Part shown: piece by piece, positions 31,164 to 40,067 of the stretch
How the letters are laid out: each line of letters begins with the position of its first letter
Numbering within the stretch: the first letter of the stretch is position 1
Assembly: GCF_003201815.1 (NCBI RefSeq)
Contig: NZ_QJKB01000022.1
Coordinates: forward strand, 1 to 47,485
Direction: 5' to 3'
DNA length: 47,485 nt
Source: Undibacterium pigrum
GTDB taxonomy: Bacteria; Pseudomonadota; Gammaproteobacteria; Burkholderiales; Burkholderiaceae_D
Notes under the pieces: model-generated
Databases searched by the model: none
What the model was told of the DNA's origin: nothing
The model's input: only the letters and a program-made list of their open reading frames with translations
Made by a program: the position numbers and the translations under genes

Positions 31164-34088
31164 TTATCGCAAATCGGCGCTGGGTTTGCCATACAGATAA
31201 CCCTGATAGGAAAGGCAGCCTTGCTGCTGCAGGAAATCGCGCTGGCCTATGGTTTCCACGCCCTCGGCAATCACGGCCAGGCCAAGGCTTTGACCCAGGG
31301 CGATGATGGTTCTGGTGATGACGGCGTCATTGTTATTGCTGAGGATGTCGCGCACAAAGGACTGGTCTATCTTGAGCTGGTCCAGCGGCAGGCGTTTGAG
31401 GTAAGAGAGGGATGAATAGCCGGTGCCAAAGTCATCCAGTGAAAATCCTACGCCTCTGGTTTTTAGCTGGTTCATCTTATCTATGGTGGCTTCTACATTG
31501 TCGACCAGCAGGCTTTCGGTTAATTCCAGTTTGAGTTTGCTGGCATCGATATGATGGCGGGCGATGTTGTCCAGCACTTGCGCGACAAAATCATTTTGCC
31601 TGAACTGGCGAGCGCTGACATTGACGGCCAGGGTGCGGTTTTTTGTATCTTCGCTGCTTTGCCATTCTGCCAGTTTGGCGCAGGCGGTATCCAGTATCCA
31701 GGCACCCAGGCTGAGGATGAGGCCAGATTCTTCTGCCAGTGGGATGAAGTCGGATGGTGGCACCAGGCCTTTTTGTGGATGCTGCCAGCGCACCAGCGCC
31801 TCTGCACCTGTGACCACGCCCGCGCTATTGACCTGCGGCTGATAATATAAAACGAATTGTTCCTGTTGCAGGCCGTGGCGCATATCTGCTTCAAGGGCTG
31901 CGCGGGTGTTGACGATGTCGAGCATGTCTTTATCAAAGAAGCGGAAACTGTTGCCACCGCTGGCCTTGGCTTCATACATGGCAACTTCCACCTGTTTCAA
32001 TAATTCTTCTGCCGAGGTATTTTGTTTGTCGAACAGGGTGATGCCTATGCTGGCGCTGCTGTGATATTCAATGTGTTCAAGGTCATAGGGCGCACGCAGG
32101 TCGGCCAGTATCTTGGTGGCGATCATCTGGGTTTCTATGGCGGTTTCGCGGATGTTGTCGCTGAGTTCTTCAAGCAGCAAGACAAATTCATCGCCGCCAT
32201 AACGGGCCAGGGTATCGCCTTTGCGTATGCTGTGTTCCAGGCGTTTCGCGACGACTTGCAAGAGCATGTCGCCCCTGCCGTGGCCACTGCTGTCATTGAT
32301 GGTTTTGAAGTCATCAAGATCAAGGAAGAGTACCGCACCATAGTGATTGCTGCGGCTTTTTGCCAGCAGGCTGTGTTGCAGGCGATCAATTAACAGGCGA
32401 CGGTTGGCGAGGCCAGTCAGCGGGTCGTGGTAGGCCAGGTGTTCGAGCTTGGCCTCTGTCGCTTTCCTCTGTGTGATGTCAAGCATGGTGGCGACATAGT
32501 TGACGACTTTGCCGCTGGTGTTTTTGACTGCAGTGATGGTTAGCCATTCTGGATAGACTTCGCCATTTTTTCTGCGGTTCCAGATTTCGCCTTGCCAGTA
32601 GGCGTTGGCGGCAAGCTGTTTGCCCATGTCTTCATAATAGCTGGCACCATGCAGGCCGGATTTGAGCAGGCTGGTTTGCTTGCCTAGCGCTTCTTCACGG
32701 CTGTAACCGGTGATGCGGGTAAATGCCTGGTTGACGCGCAAGATACTGCGGTGCTCGTCGGTGATGACCATGCCTTCCTGGCCTTCAAAGGCGATGGCGG
32801 CGATACGCAAATCTTCTTCTGCACGCTTGCGTTCTGTAATGTCTTGCACCGTGCCCATATGCCTTGCGCTTTGCGCATCATATTGCGAATGCAACCAGCG
32901 CACTTCTCCCTGGATAAGTATGCGGTGTTCTATGCTGGCATCGGTGCAGGCTTGTACCTGGCTCCAGAAATTTTGTACGGCTTCCACGTCATCAGGGTGT
33001 ATGCGTTGCAGCAAGCTGGGGCAATCGAGCTTGCTGTCTGGTGGGTAACCAAGTATGCGGCTTGCTTCTTCAGAGTAGCGCCATGTTTGCCCGTCGTCGC
33101 CTGTGCTCCAGCTGCCGGTTTTTGAAATTCTTTGGGCGCGTCGCAAGTCGGTTTCGCGCTGGCTTAGTTCAGCAGTTCTTTTGCTGATGATGTTTTTCAG
33201 GTTTTTTCTTTGTTCACTTGCTTCCAGCAAGAGCCTGACCAGGTAGGCCAGCATCAGGCTGAATAAAAAGCCGATAGTGCAATTGAGTAAATGGGTTTTG
33301 CTAAAGACGTTTGTATGCTTGGGGACCAGTTCCAGTGTCCACTCAACATTGGGTAATTTGAAGGCATAAAGGATGTTGCGGCCAGACTTGAAGCCAGGGG
33401 ATTTTTGTATGATGAGCTGAGCACTGGTATTGGGATCGATGCGCCACAATTGGTATTCATAACCACGGGCGACCAGCTTGGATAATTCTGCATCCTTCAG
33501 CACGCCTTGCAAATCAATGACTGCTGAGATCAGGCCCCAGAATTCTGCGGGTTTGCTGGCATCAATAGCGTCATCCAGATAAACCGGCAGGCGGGCGATG
33601 ATGCCTGTACCGCCACGGGTCAGCGGTAGTGGCCCTGCCAGCGTCAGTTGGTGGCTGTCACGCGCCAGCAAGGCTTCGGTCTTGCGAACAGGATCAGTCA
33701 GTAAATTGATGCCCAGGCCATGATCGCGCCATTCTGCCGGTGCGACTTCAGTAGTAATGCCTTGCGGTGCCAGGTACAGGGCGGCGATCTGCGGGTGATA
33801 TTGCAGTATCTTGTCGGCAAAGCGTTCAAAGTTACGGATGCGGCCACTATTGTCTGCCACCATGCCTGCAAGGGCATAGGTAGAAGATATCGCCTTGTGC
33901 ATATTGTTTTGCAAGGCATTGGCCTGCGCGCGGGCCAGGTCGTAGGCAAGCAGGTTTTCTTCTTTAATGGCGCTGTCATCCAGTTTCATTATGATGACAG
34001 TGCTGGCCAGCATTGCCAGCACAAAAGTCAGTGTGGCAAACAGAATGGGCCTGGGCAGATATCTGGGCAAATAAGGGGGTGGCGACAT
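31164..34088 (-). CDS. CHASE-PAS-GGDEF-EAL bifunctional c-di-GMP protein
   Basis: A 974-residue membrane protein. A helix at about 13-35 and another near 270-290 flank a periplasmic CHASE-type sensor ('LLAYDLARAQANALQNNMHK', 'PQIAALYLAPQGITTEVAPA'). Inside the cell are two PAS domains (about 320-425 and 440-555), a GGDEF domain with intact GGDEF at 631-635 and I-site RKGD before it, and an EAL domain with EAL at 763-765, 'ELTESLLVDN', 'FSLDDFGTGYSSLSYLKRLP' and 'AVIAEGVETIGQ'. Both catalytic sites look complete, so it may make and break c-di-GMP, with direction set by the ligand sensed outside. It stands alone, divergent from the glnA control region. Confidence 0.93.
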   Translation of the reverse strand: MSPPPYLPRYLPRPILFATLTFVLAMLASTVIIMKLDDSAIKEENLLAYDLARAQANALQNNMHKAISSTYALAGMVADNSGRIRNFERFADKILQYHPQIAALYLAPQGITTEVAPAEWRDHGLGINLLTDPVRKTEALLARDSHQLTLAGPLPLTRGGTGIIARLPVYLDDAIDASKPAEFWGLISAVIDLQGVLKDAELSKLVARGYEYQLWRIDPNTSAQLIIQKSPGFKSGRNILYAFKLPNVEWTLELVPKHTNVFSKTHLLNCTIGFLFSLMLAYLVRLLLEASEQRKNLKNIISKRTAELSQRETDLRRAQRISKTGSWSTGDDGQTWRYSEEASRILGYPPDSKLDCPSLLQRIHPDDVEAVQNFWSQVQACTDASIEHRILIQGEVRWLHSQYDAQSARHMGTVQDITERKRAEEDLRIAAIAFEGQEGMVITDEHRSILRVNQAFTRITGYSREEALGKQTSLLKSGLHGASYYEDMGKQLAANAYWQGEIWNRRKNGEVYPEWLTITAVKNTSGKVVNYVATMLDITQRKATEAKLEHLAYHDPLTGLANRRLLIDRLQHSLLAKSRSNHYGAVLFLDLDDFKTINDSSGHGRGDMLLQVVAKRLEHSIRKGDTLARYGGDEFVLLLEELSDNIRETAIETQMIATKILADLRAPYDLEHIEYHSSASIGITLFDKQNTSAEELLKQVEVAMYEAKASGGNSFRFFDKDMLDIVNTRAALEADMRHGLQQEQFVLYYQPQVNSAGVVTGAEALVRWQHPQKGLVPPSDFIPLAEESGLILSLGAWILDTACAKLAEWQSSEDTKNRTLAVNVSARQFRQNDFVAQVLDNIARHHIDASKLKLELTESLLVDNVEATIDKMNQLKTRGVGFSLDDFGTGYSSLSYLKRLPLDQLKIDQSFVRDILSNNNDAVITRTIIALGQSLGLAVIAEGVETIGQRDFLQQQGCLSYQGYLYGKPSADLR

Positions 34089-34323
34089 AGTTAACTATAG
34101 ATGTAGCTGCCAACACCCATGCTTGAGTTCAATCAGGGCAAGATAGACGGGAGGGGCATTGGTGTCTGGAAAATACAAAACAGTCTAAATGACAGCGAGC
34201 CGGGCGCAGCACAAAACCAAGGCTTGTTGATTTTGATCAATATTGTTAATTTTGCATTTTTTTAAGCTGTGTCTACTTTGATGGCGAGCACCTGGCTAAG
34301 GATGCGGAAAGGGATTTTATTGG

Positions 34324-34437
34324 CGCACCAAAATGCAGCGTGATGATGCCATTTTTAGAAAAATGCACCAAAATGGTAATTTTTAAGAGGTTTGCATCAT
34401 TTTAGTGCGACGCTGTACTTTTGCACCATCCCGTGCA
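34324..34437 (+). promoter_or_regulatory. Four NtrC-box-like enhancer sites upstream of glnA
   Basis: Sites resembling the NtrC consensus TGCACC-N5-GGTGCA lie at 34324-34340 (CGCACCAAAATGCAGCG), 34364-34380 (TGCACCAAAATGGTAAT), 34393-34409 (TGCATCATTTTAGTGCG) and 34422-34437 (TGCACCATCCCGTGCA). They are 80-190 bases upstream of the sigma-54 promoter, the right distance for enhancers. NtrC is encoded downstream at 37966. Confidence 0.7.
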
Positions 34438-34515
34438 GTTCTCGTTTTGAACAAGAAAACGCCACAAAAACAAGCATTTAACAATTTTCGTATTTATATA
34501 TACACGATCTGGATG

Positions 34516-34532
34516 ATGGCATGGTTTCTGCT
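34516..34532 (+). promoter_or_regulatory. Sigma-54 promoter of glnA
   Basis: ATGGCATGGTTTCTGCT matches the sigma-54 consensus YTGGCACGRNNNTTGCW in 14 of 17 positions, with GG (34518-34519) and GC (34530-34531) exactly 12 apart. Transcription would begin near 34543, leaving a leader of about 150 bases. NtrC boxes lie upstream, so glnA should be induced under nitrogen limitation. Confidence 0.8.
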
Positions 34533-34692
34533 ATTATCCCCGGTGAGTTGAGCCGCCGGGTGGATGTGATAGGTAAGTTGTATATCAGGGCAATAAGACA
34601 AGGTTTGTCTATTGGTCAATATTGCACAAAACTGGCAGGCGCAACACTCAGCAATTTCCGAATTTATTTTTTAGCTCTCAGAGGAGTTTCAC

Positions 34693-36108
34693 ATGGCAAT
34701 GACAGCCGCAGAAGTCTTGAAAATGGCGAAAGATAACGAAGTCAAATTCGTTGATTTTCGCTTTGCTGATACCCGAGGCAAAGAACAGCACGTAACTGTT
34801 CCAATTTCCCAGTTCGACATCGATAAATTCGAATCTGGCCACGCATTTGACGGCTCGTCCATCGCTGGCTGGAAAGGTATTGAAGCATCTGACATGTTGC
34901 TGATGCCAGATCCATCTACTGCCAATATTGATCCATTCTTTGAAGAAACCACATTGTTCATGCAATGTGACGTAATCGAGCCATCTGACGGCAAGGGCTA
35001 TGACCGTGACCCACGTTCCATCGCGAAACGTGCTGAAGCTTACCTGAAATCCTCTGGCATTGGTGATACAGCTTACTTTGGTCCAGAACCAGAATTCTTC
35101 ATTTTTGACAGCGTACGCTGGAAAGTGGATATGTCTGGCTGTTTCGTCAAGATTGATTCTGACGAAGCTTCCTGGACGACAGGCGAAAAACTGGAAGGCG
35201 GCAATACTGGCCACCGTCCAACGGTTAAGGGCGGTTACTTCCCAGTCCCTCCGGTCGACAGCTTCCAGGACATGCGTTCTGAAATGTGCCTGATCCTGGA
35301 ATCCCTGGGTATCCCGGTTGAAGTGCATCACCATGAAGTGGCTGGCGCTGGTCAAAATGAAATCGGCACCAAGTTCTCTACTCTGGTAGAGCGCGCTGAC
35401 TGGACACAAAACCTGAAATACGTGGTCTGGAATGTTGCTCACACCTATGGCAAGACAGCCACTTTCATGCCTAAACCTATCGTTGGCGACAACGGTTCTG
35501 GCATGCACGTGCATCAATCCATCTGGAAAGATGGCAAAAACCTGTTTGCTGGCGACGGCTATGCTGGTTTGTCTGATTTCGCCCTGTACTACATCGGCGG
35601 TATCATCAAGCATGCAAAAGCATTGAATGCGATCACTAACCCAGGTACCAACTCCTACAAGCGTCTGGTTCCAGGTTATGAAGCTCCGGTTAAACTGGCT
35701 TACTCTGCACGTAACCGTTCTGCTTCCATCCGTATTCCTTACGTTGCCAATCCAAAAGGCCGTCGTATCGAAACACGTTTCCCTGATCCACTGGCTAACC
35801 CATACCTGTGCTTTGCTGCATTGATGATGGCAGGTCTGGACGGCGTACAGAACAAGATCCATCCTGGCGAAGCAGCCAGCAAAGATCTGTACCATTTGCC
35901 ACCAGAAGAAGATGCATTGATCCCAACAGTTTGCGCATCTCTGGAAGAAGCTCTGGAAGCATTGAACAAAGACCGCGAGTTCCTGACACGCGGTGGTGTA
36001 TTCAGCGACAGCATGATCGACGCCTACATCGACTTGAAAATGCAAGAAGTACAACGCTTCCGCATGACCACGCATCCAGTGGAATTTGACATGTATTACT
36101 CTCTGTAA
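34693..36108 (+). CDS. glnA: Glutamine synthetase, type I
   Basis: A 471-residue enzyme of exactly the usual GSI length. It makes glutamine from glutamate, ammonia and ATP as a dodecamer. Visible motifs: 'EVKFVDFRFADTRGKEQHV' (start of the beta-grasp domain), the latch loop 'GHAFDGSSIAGWKGI', 'PEPEFFIFDSVRW', 'VEVHHHEVAGAGQNEIGTKF', 'NGSGMHVHQSIW', 'NPGTNSYKRLVPGYEAPVKL' and the adenylylation site Tyr400 in 'KDLYHLPPEE', so it is under GlnE control. A GAGGAG-like site precedes ATG 34693. It has its own sigma-54 promoter and terminator; ntrB and ntrC follow. Confidence 0.98.
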   Translation: MAMTAAEVLKMAKDNEVKFVDFRFADTRGKEQHVTVPISQFDIDKFESGHAFDGSSIAGWKGIEASDMLLMPDPSTANIDPFFEETTLFMQCDVIEPSDGKGYDRDPRSIAKRAEAYLKSSGIGDTAYFGPEPEFFIFDSVRWKVDMSGCFVKIDSDEASWTTGEKLEGGNTGHRPTVKGGYFPVPPVDSFQDMRSEMCLILESLGIPVEVHHHEVAGAGQNEIGTKFSTLVERADWTQNLKYVVWNVAHTYGKTATFMPKPIVGDNGSGMHVHQSIWKDGKNLFAGDGYAGLSDFALYYIGGIIKHAKALNAITNPGTNSYKRLVPGYEAPVKLAYSARNRSASIRIPYVANPKGRRIETRFPDPLANPYLCFAALMMAGLDGVQNKIHPGEAASKDLYHLPPEEDALIPTVCASLEEALEALNKDREFLTRGGVFSDSMIDAYIDLKMQEVQRFRMTTHPVEFDMYYSL

Positions 36109-36125
36109 TCTGAGCAAATAGACAA

Positions 36126-36153
36126 AAAAAGCGAGGGTAACCTCGCTTTTTTT
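36126..36153 (+). terminator. Terminator of glnA
   Basis: GCGAGG (36131-36136) and CCTCGC (36141-36146), extended by A/T pairs on both sides, form a hairpin with a 4-base loop followed by seven T residues. It separates glnA from the following genes. Confidence 0.9.
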
Positions 36154-36236
36154 GTTACAAATGCTAATTTGTCTGTAATTGTGTTGCAGCGCTGCATGAC
36201 ATACACTATCAGTCTGTTAATGACTATTGCTTTCCT

Positions 36237-36728
36237 ATGAACCGTCTCTTGTCAGGCCTTATTCTCTTTATTGGTGTGCAGACGCTTGCCTATGCGCAGG
36301 GCGATGTCTTCCTGTGTGTGGACGATAATGGTAAAAAAGAATACAAAAACACAGGCGCTGTCAAAGGTTGCAAAAAAGTAGAATTGCAAGGCATTACCGT
36401 TGTTCCTGCGCCAACTTTACCGGCACCAGGTAAAAAGCCGCAAGGCGGCAAACCGGCTAGCAGCCCTAGTGATTTTCCCAAGGTGGATGACAGCACACAA
36501 AAAGCCAGGGATTCTGACCGCAAGCAGATTTTGCAGGATGAGTTGAAGACAGAAGAGCAAAAGCTCGCCAATCTGAAGAAAGAATACAATAATGGTGAGC
36601 CTGAGCGTCGTGGTGATGAAAGAAATTTCGCCAAATATCAGGAACGCACCAATTTGATGAAAGAAGAGATCGCGCGCACCGAAAAGAACATAGAAGCACT
36701 AAAACGTGAAATTGCCAACGCAAAATAA
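36237..36728 (+). CDS. DUF4124 domain secreted protein
   Basis: A 163-residue protein with a signal peptide (LLSGLILFIGVQTLAYA, cleavage before QGDVF). The mature N-terminus is a DUF4124 domain ('VFLCVDDNGKKEYKNTGAV', with two Cys likely to form a disulfide). A Pro/Gly-rich linker ('PAPTLPAPGKKPQGGKPASS') leads to a long charged coiled coil ('LQDELKTEEQKLANLKKEYN' and onward). Function unknown. Its position between glnA and ntrB is conserved in Burkholderiales, as far as I recall, but no nitrogen role is evident. It has a terminator at 36777. Confidence 0.85.
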   Translation: MNRLLSGLILFIGVQTLAYAQGDVFLCVDDNGKKEYKNTGAVKGCKKVELQGITVVPAPTLPAPGKKPQGGKPASSPSDFPKVDDSTQKARDSDRKQILQDELKTEEQKLANLKKEYNNGEPERRGDERNFAKYQERTNLMKEEIARTEKNIEALKREIANAK

Positions 36729-36776
36729 GTTGCCAGTGTGAAAATGCAAAATGCTGTTCGGGCATGATGCTTGCGT

Positions 36777-36803
36777 AAAGGTCGCTCTGTGCGGCCTTTT
36801 TTT
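36777..36803 (+). terminator. Terminator between DUF4124 gene and ntrB
   Basis: AAAGGTCGC (36777-36785) pairs with GCGGCCTTT (36791-36799, one G-T) around a 5-base loop, then T residues to 36803. It ends only 11 bases before the ntrB start, so ntrB depends on read-through or on a promoter inside the upstream gene. Confidence 0.75.
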
Positions 36804-36814
36804 ATGGACAAGTT

Positions 36815-37888
36815 TTGAAAACTCCACTTACCTTATTTGCTGGCCTGGATTTGCTGACTTCAGCAGTGATCGTGCTGGATGCTGAGGGCAGCATTTTATT
36901 TGCCAACGCAGCTGCTGAAAACCTGCTCGATTCTTCCTTCAAATCACTGACGCATTTGAAACTGACCGATCTTTTCCTGAACGGCCAGGAATTGACCGCC
37001 GTTTTCCATCAGGCAGTAGCCCATCAGTTTGCCGACAAACGACAGGACCTGACACTGGAGCGGGCAGGGCGTGAGCCCTTGCATGTACACAGCATAGTTA
37101 CGGCACTGGATAACCCTGATACGCCCGTCCTGATAGAGTTGCGCGAGAACGTACAGCAACTCAAGCTCGACAGGGAAGAGCGCATGCTCGACCAGAGCAA
37201 GGCCAACAAGGAGCTGATACGTAATCTGGCGCATGAAATCAAGAATCCCCTGGGTGGCATACGTGGCGCAGCACAATTGCTGGAGCTGGAGTTGCCCGAG
37301 CGGCACTTGCGTGAATTGCGCGAATATACCCAGGTCATCATCAAGGAGGCCGACAGGTTGCAGACTCTGGTGGACCGTTTGCTGGCACCTCATCGCCTGC
37401 CGCATATAGTTGGTGACGTCAATATCCATGAGGTTTGTGAGCGCGTGCGCAGCCTGATCGTCGCTGAATTCCCGCAGGGTCTGAGTATCAAGCGCGACTA
37501 TGATTTATCGATACCAGAATTTCGTGGCGACAAAGAACAGCTGATACAGACAGTCCTGAACATTGCCCACAATGCGGCGCAAGCACTGAGCGAGCGTATC
37601 CGGCAGGGCGATGCCGTGCTGACTTTCAAGTCGCGCGTGGTGCGCCAGATCACTTTGGCCAAGGTACGTTACAGGCTGGCATTAGACTTGCATATCATTG
37701 ATAACGGTCCGGGCATCCCACCTGAGATTCGCAATCGCATTTTCTATCCCCTGGTGTCGGGCAAGGAAGGCGGTAGCGGTCTGGGTCTGACGCTGGCACA
37801 AACTTTCGTTGAACAACATATGGGTGTCATCGAATGTGAGAGCCGGCCGGGATGTACGGATTTCCGGATACTGATACCACTCCCTTAA
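36815..37888 (+). CDS. ntrB: Nitrogen regulation sensor kinase NtrB
   Basis: A 357-residue cytosolic histidine kinase. A PAS domain (about 8-110, starting 'LFAGLDLLTSAVIVLDAEGS') is followed by the dimerisation helix with His140 in 'LIRNLAHEIKNPLGGIRGAA' and a HATPase domain ('VLNIAHNAAQAL', 'IDNGPGIPPEIRNRIFYPLV', 'GGSGLGLTLAQTFVEQHMGV'). It phosphorylates NtrC when nitrogen is short and is held back by PII (GlnB). No ATG fits the family's N-terminus; TTG 36815 is the best start, with a weak purine site. It lies 77 bases before ntrC. Confidence 0.95.
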   Translation: MKTPLTLFAGLDLLTSAVIVLDAEGSILFANAAAENLLDSSFKSLTHLKLTDLFLNGQELTAVFHQAVAHQFADKRQDLTLERAGREPLHVHSIVTALDNPDTPVLIELRENVQQLKLDREERMLDQSKANKELIRNLAHEIKNPLGGIRGAAQLLELELPERHLRELREYTQVIIKEADRLQTLVDRLLAPHRLPHIVGDVNIHEVCERVRSLIVAEFPQGLSIKRDYDLSIPEFRGDKEQLIQTVLNIAHNAAQALSERIRQGDAVLTFKSRVVRQITLAKVRYRLALDLHIIDNGPGIPPEIRNRIFYPLVSGKEGGSGLGLTLAQTFVEQHMGVIECESRPGCTDFRILIPLP

Positions 37889-37896
37889 ATAAAGGT

Positions 37897-37924
37897 GTGG
37901 CAAAGTGGCTGCACCAAAAGTGCT
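37897..37924 (+). promoter_or_regulatory. Possible sigma-54 promoter overlapped by an NtrC box, upstream of ntrC
   Basis: GTGGCAAAGTGGCTGCA (37897-37913) has GG and GC 12 bases apart as a sigma-54 site needs, though several other positions deviate. TGCACCAAAAGTGCT (37910-37924) is an NtrC-like palindrome covering its -12 end. If real, NtrC bound there would block this promoter or tune its own expression. Confidence 0.4.
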
Positions 37925-37965
37925 CCTTCTATCGATATGCTTAACACAGACTGCAAAACGACAAT

Positions 37966-39480
37966 ATGAAACCAATCTGGATAGTGGACGACGATGATTC
38001 AATTCGCTGGGTGCTGGAAAAAGCGCTGGCGAGAGAAAACCTGGCAACCCGCAGCTTCACCAATGCAAGAGATGCGATGAATGCCTTGCAAAGTGATACG
38101 CCGCAAGTGCTGGTGTCTGACATACGCATGCACGGAGCATCCGGCCTTGAACTCTTGCAAACCGTCAAAGCCAAATATCCTGGCTTGCCTGTGATTATCA
38201 TGACAGCGTTTTCTGATCTGGAATCTGCAGTGGCTGCTTTTCAGGGCGGGGCTTTTGAATATATGGCCAAGCCTTTTGATCTCGACAAGGCAGTTGAGTT
38301 GATACGACGCGCGCTGGATGAAAGCCTGCGCGAATCCAGTGTTGAGCAAAGCATCTCTGAAACACCGGAGATACTGGGCCAGGCACCTGCCATGCAAGAT
38401 GTGTTTCGCGCCATTGGTCGTTTATCGCAATCGAACGTGACGGTGTTGATTACCGGTGAATCAGGCAGCGGTAAAGAGTTAGTGGCGCGTGCCTTGCACA
38501 AGCATAGCCCACGTGCATCACAGCCTTTCATCGCCTTGAATACGGCGGCTATCCCCAAGGATTTGCTGGAATCAGAATTATTCGGTCATGAGCGCGGTGC
38601 CTTTACTGGCGCGCAGACCACGCGCCGTGGCCGCTTCGAGCAGGCTGAGGGCGGTACGTTGTTCCTCGATGAAATTGGTGACATGCCTTTTGATTTGCAA
38701 ACACGCTTGTTGCGGGTTTTGTCAGACGGGCATTTCTATCGTGTTGGCGGGCACCAGCCCATGAAGGCGAATGTACGCGTCATCGCCGCGACTCACCAGA
38801 ATCTTGAAACCCGTGTTAAAGATGGCTTGTTCCGCGAAGACTTGTATCATCGCCTGAACGTTATCCGCCTGCGCCTGCCAAGCTTGCGTGAGCGCCGAGA
38901 AGATATCCCGCTGCTGACAAAATACTTCCTGAACCAGAGTGCCAAGCAACTGGGCGTGGATGTCAAACGCATGTCAGAACCGGCGCTGCAATTTCTGTCC
39001 AGCCTGGATTTTCCTGGCAATGTCAGACAGCTGGAAAACCTGTGTAACTGGATCACCGTCATGGCGCCCGGACAAACGGTAGAGATACCAGATTTGCCGC
39101 AAGACTTGATACCTATTGCTGCCGTAGCGGTTCAGGCACAGGCGGCAGCTAATTCAAATGATCAGATCAATAGAAGTAGCGAGTATTTATCTGGCGCGCC
39201 AGCACAAATCAATGGGAACGCGTTTACTGAAAAGACCGTGTACCGCAGCGGTGAAAGCTGGGTTTCTTTGCTTGAAGCTGAGGCAACTGCCATGCTGGCA
39301 GAAGGTCAGTCTGAAGTGATTGACAAGCTGGGGCGTTGTTTTGAGTCTGTCGTCATCAAGGCGGCATTGCGCCATACCCATGGCCGCAAGAATGATGCGG
39401 CAATACGCCTGGGTATAGGCCGGAATACCATCACCCGCAAGATTCAGGAGCTGGGGATAGATGGAGTGAAGGACGAGTAG
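37966..39480 (+). CDS. ntrC: Nitrogen regulator NtrC, sigma-54 activator
   Basis: A 504-residue enhancer-binding protein. The receiver ('PIWIVDDDDSIRWVLEKALA') has phospho-acceptor Asp52 in 'VLVSDIRMHGASGLELL'. The AAA+ domain shows Walker A 'GESGSGKELVARALHKHSPR', the sigma-54 contact loop 'ELFGHERGAFTGAQTTRRGR' and Walker B 'GTLFLDEIGDMPF'. The C-terminus ends in a Fis-type HTH ('RKNDAAIRLGIGRNTITRKI'). Phosphorylated by NtrB it drives genes such as glnA, whose control region here holds its boxes. A linker of about 70 residues rich in Ala, Gln and Asn precedes the HTH. It is followed by a terminator-like hairpin. Confidence 0.97.
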   Translation: MKPIWIVDDDDSIRWVLEKALARENLATRSFTNARDAMNALQSDTPQVLVSDIRMHGASGLELLQTVKAKYPGLPVIIMTAFSDLESAVAAFQGGAFEYMAKPFDLDKAVELIRRALDESLRESSVEQSISETPEILGQAPAMQDVFRAIGRLSQSNVTVLITGESGSGKELVARALHKHSPRASQPFIALNTAAIPKDLLESELFGHERGAFTGAQTTRRGRFEQAEGGTLFLDEIGDMPFDLQTRLLRVLSDGHFYRVGGHQPMKANVRVIAATHQNLETRVKDGLFREDLYHRLNVIRLRLPSLRERREDIPLLTKYFLNQSAKQLGVDVKRMSEPALQFLSSLDFPGNVRQLENLCNWITVMAPGQTVEIPDLPQDLIPIAAVAVQAQAAANSNDQINRSSEYLSGAPAQINGNAFTEKTVYRSGESWVSLLEAEATAMLAEGQSEVIDKLGRCFESVVIKAALRHTHGRKNDAAIRLGIGRNTITRKIQELGIDGVKDE

Positions 39481-39505
39481 TTTTTAAAATAAAGAAGTAA
39501 AAGAA

Positions 39506-39541
39506 TAATGGCTGCTTAATATAAATGAGCAGCCATTACTT
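39506..39541. terminator. Bidirectional terminator between ntrC and pgpA
   Basis: TAATGGCTGCT (39506-39516) and its exact complement (39528-39538) form an 11 bp stem with an 11-base loop, followed by C then five T residues on the plus strand. It lies at the end of both convergent genes. Confidence 0.8.
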
Positions 39542-39542
39542 T

Positions 39543-40067
39543 TTAAAAGCTACGCCATAAGGCAAAGGCCAACAGGCAAAAGAAAGCCGCAACAATATCA
39601 TCCCACATAACGCCAAAGCCGCCTTTGAGGTGGCGGTCAAAATAACCTATCGGCGGTGGCTTGACCATGTCAAAAAATCGAAAGCCTATAAATGCCCACA
39701 ACTGGGTTTGCCAGTTTGCTGGTACGATAAAAATCAATACCAGCCAGAAGGCGATGATTTCATCCCAGACCATGCTGCCATGGTCAGCGACACCCAGGTT
39801 TTTACCCGTGACATCACAAGCCCAGACACCAATAGCAAAACCAATCACGATGATGACGGCCCAGGTGGTCGTCGTAAATACATCTGGCCAGCGGCTGGAA
39901 AATACATAAAAACTTAACCACGCAAACAAGGTGCCGGACGTGCCTGGCATGACAGGCGACAAGCCACTGCCAAAGCCTTGCGACAATATATGCGCAGGGT
40001 GGCGCAACATGAAGCGCCAGTCCGGTTTGTGGATGATGGCCGTCTGCTTGTTTTCTATGGTAGTCAT
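39543..40067 (-). CDS. pgpA: Phosphatidylglycerophosphatase A
   Basis: A 174-residue inner-membrane enzyme with about four hydrophobic segments. 'GFGSGLSPVMPGTSGTLFAW' at the start, 'HGSMVWDEIIAFWLVLI' (acidic metal-binding residues) and 'GFRFFDMVKPPPIGYFDRHL' with 'KGGFGVMWDDIVAAFF' at the end are diagnostic of PgpA. It removes phosphate from phosphatidylglycerol phosphate to give phosphatidylglycerol. The start overlaps the thiL stop by 4 bp; the thiL-pgpA pair is common in proteobacteria although the pathways are unrelated. Confidence 0.96.
   Translation of the reverse strand: MTTIENKQTAIIHKPDWRFMLRHPAHILSQGFGSGLSPVMPGTSGTLFAWLSFYVFSSRWPDVFTTTTWAVIIVIGFAIGVWACDVTGKNLGVADHGSMVWDEIIAFWLVLIFIVPANWQTQLWAFIGFRFFDMVKPPPIGYFDRHLKGGFGVMWDDIVAAFFCLLAFALWRSF

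Noticed and set aside
34521..34736. Plus-strand open frame covering the glnA leader
   Set aside because: It overlaps the sigma-54 promoter and runs out of frame into glnA; no protein similarity.
34678..36117. Long minus-strand frame opposite glnA
   Set aside because: It is the shadow of glnA caused by codon bias; the translation is rich in Cys, Phe and Trp and resembles no family.
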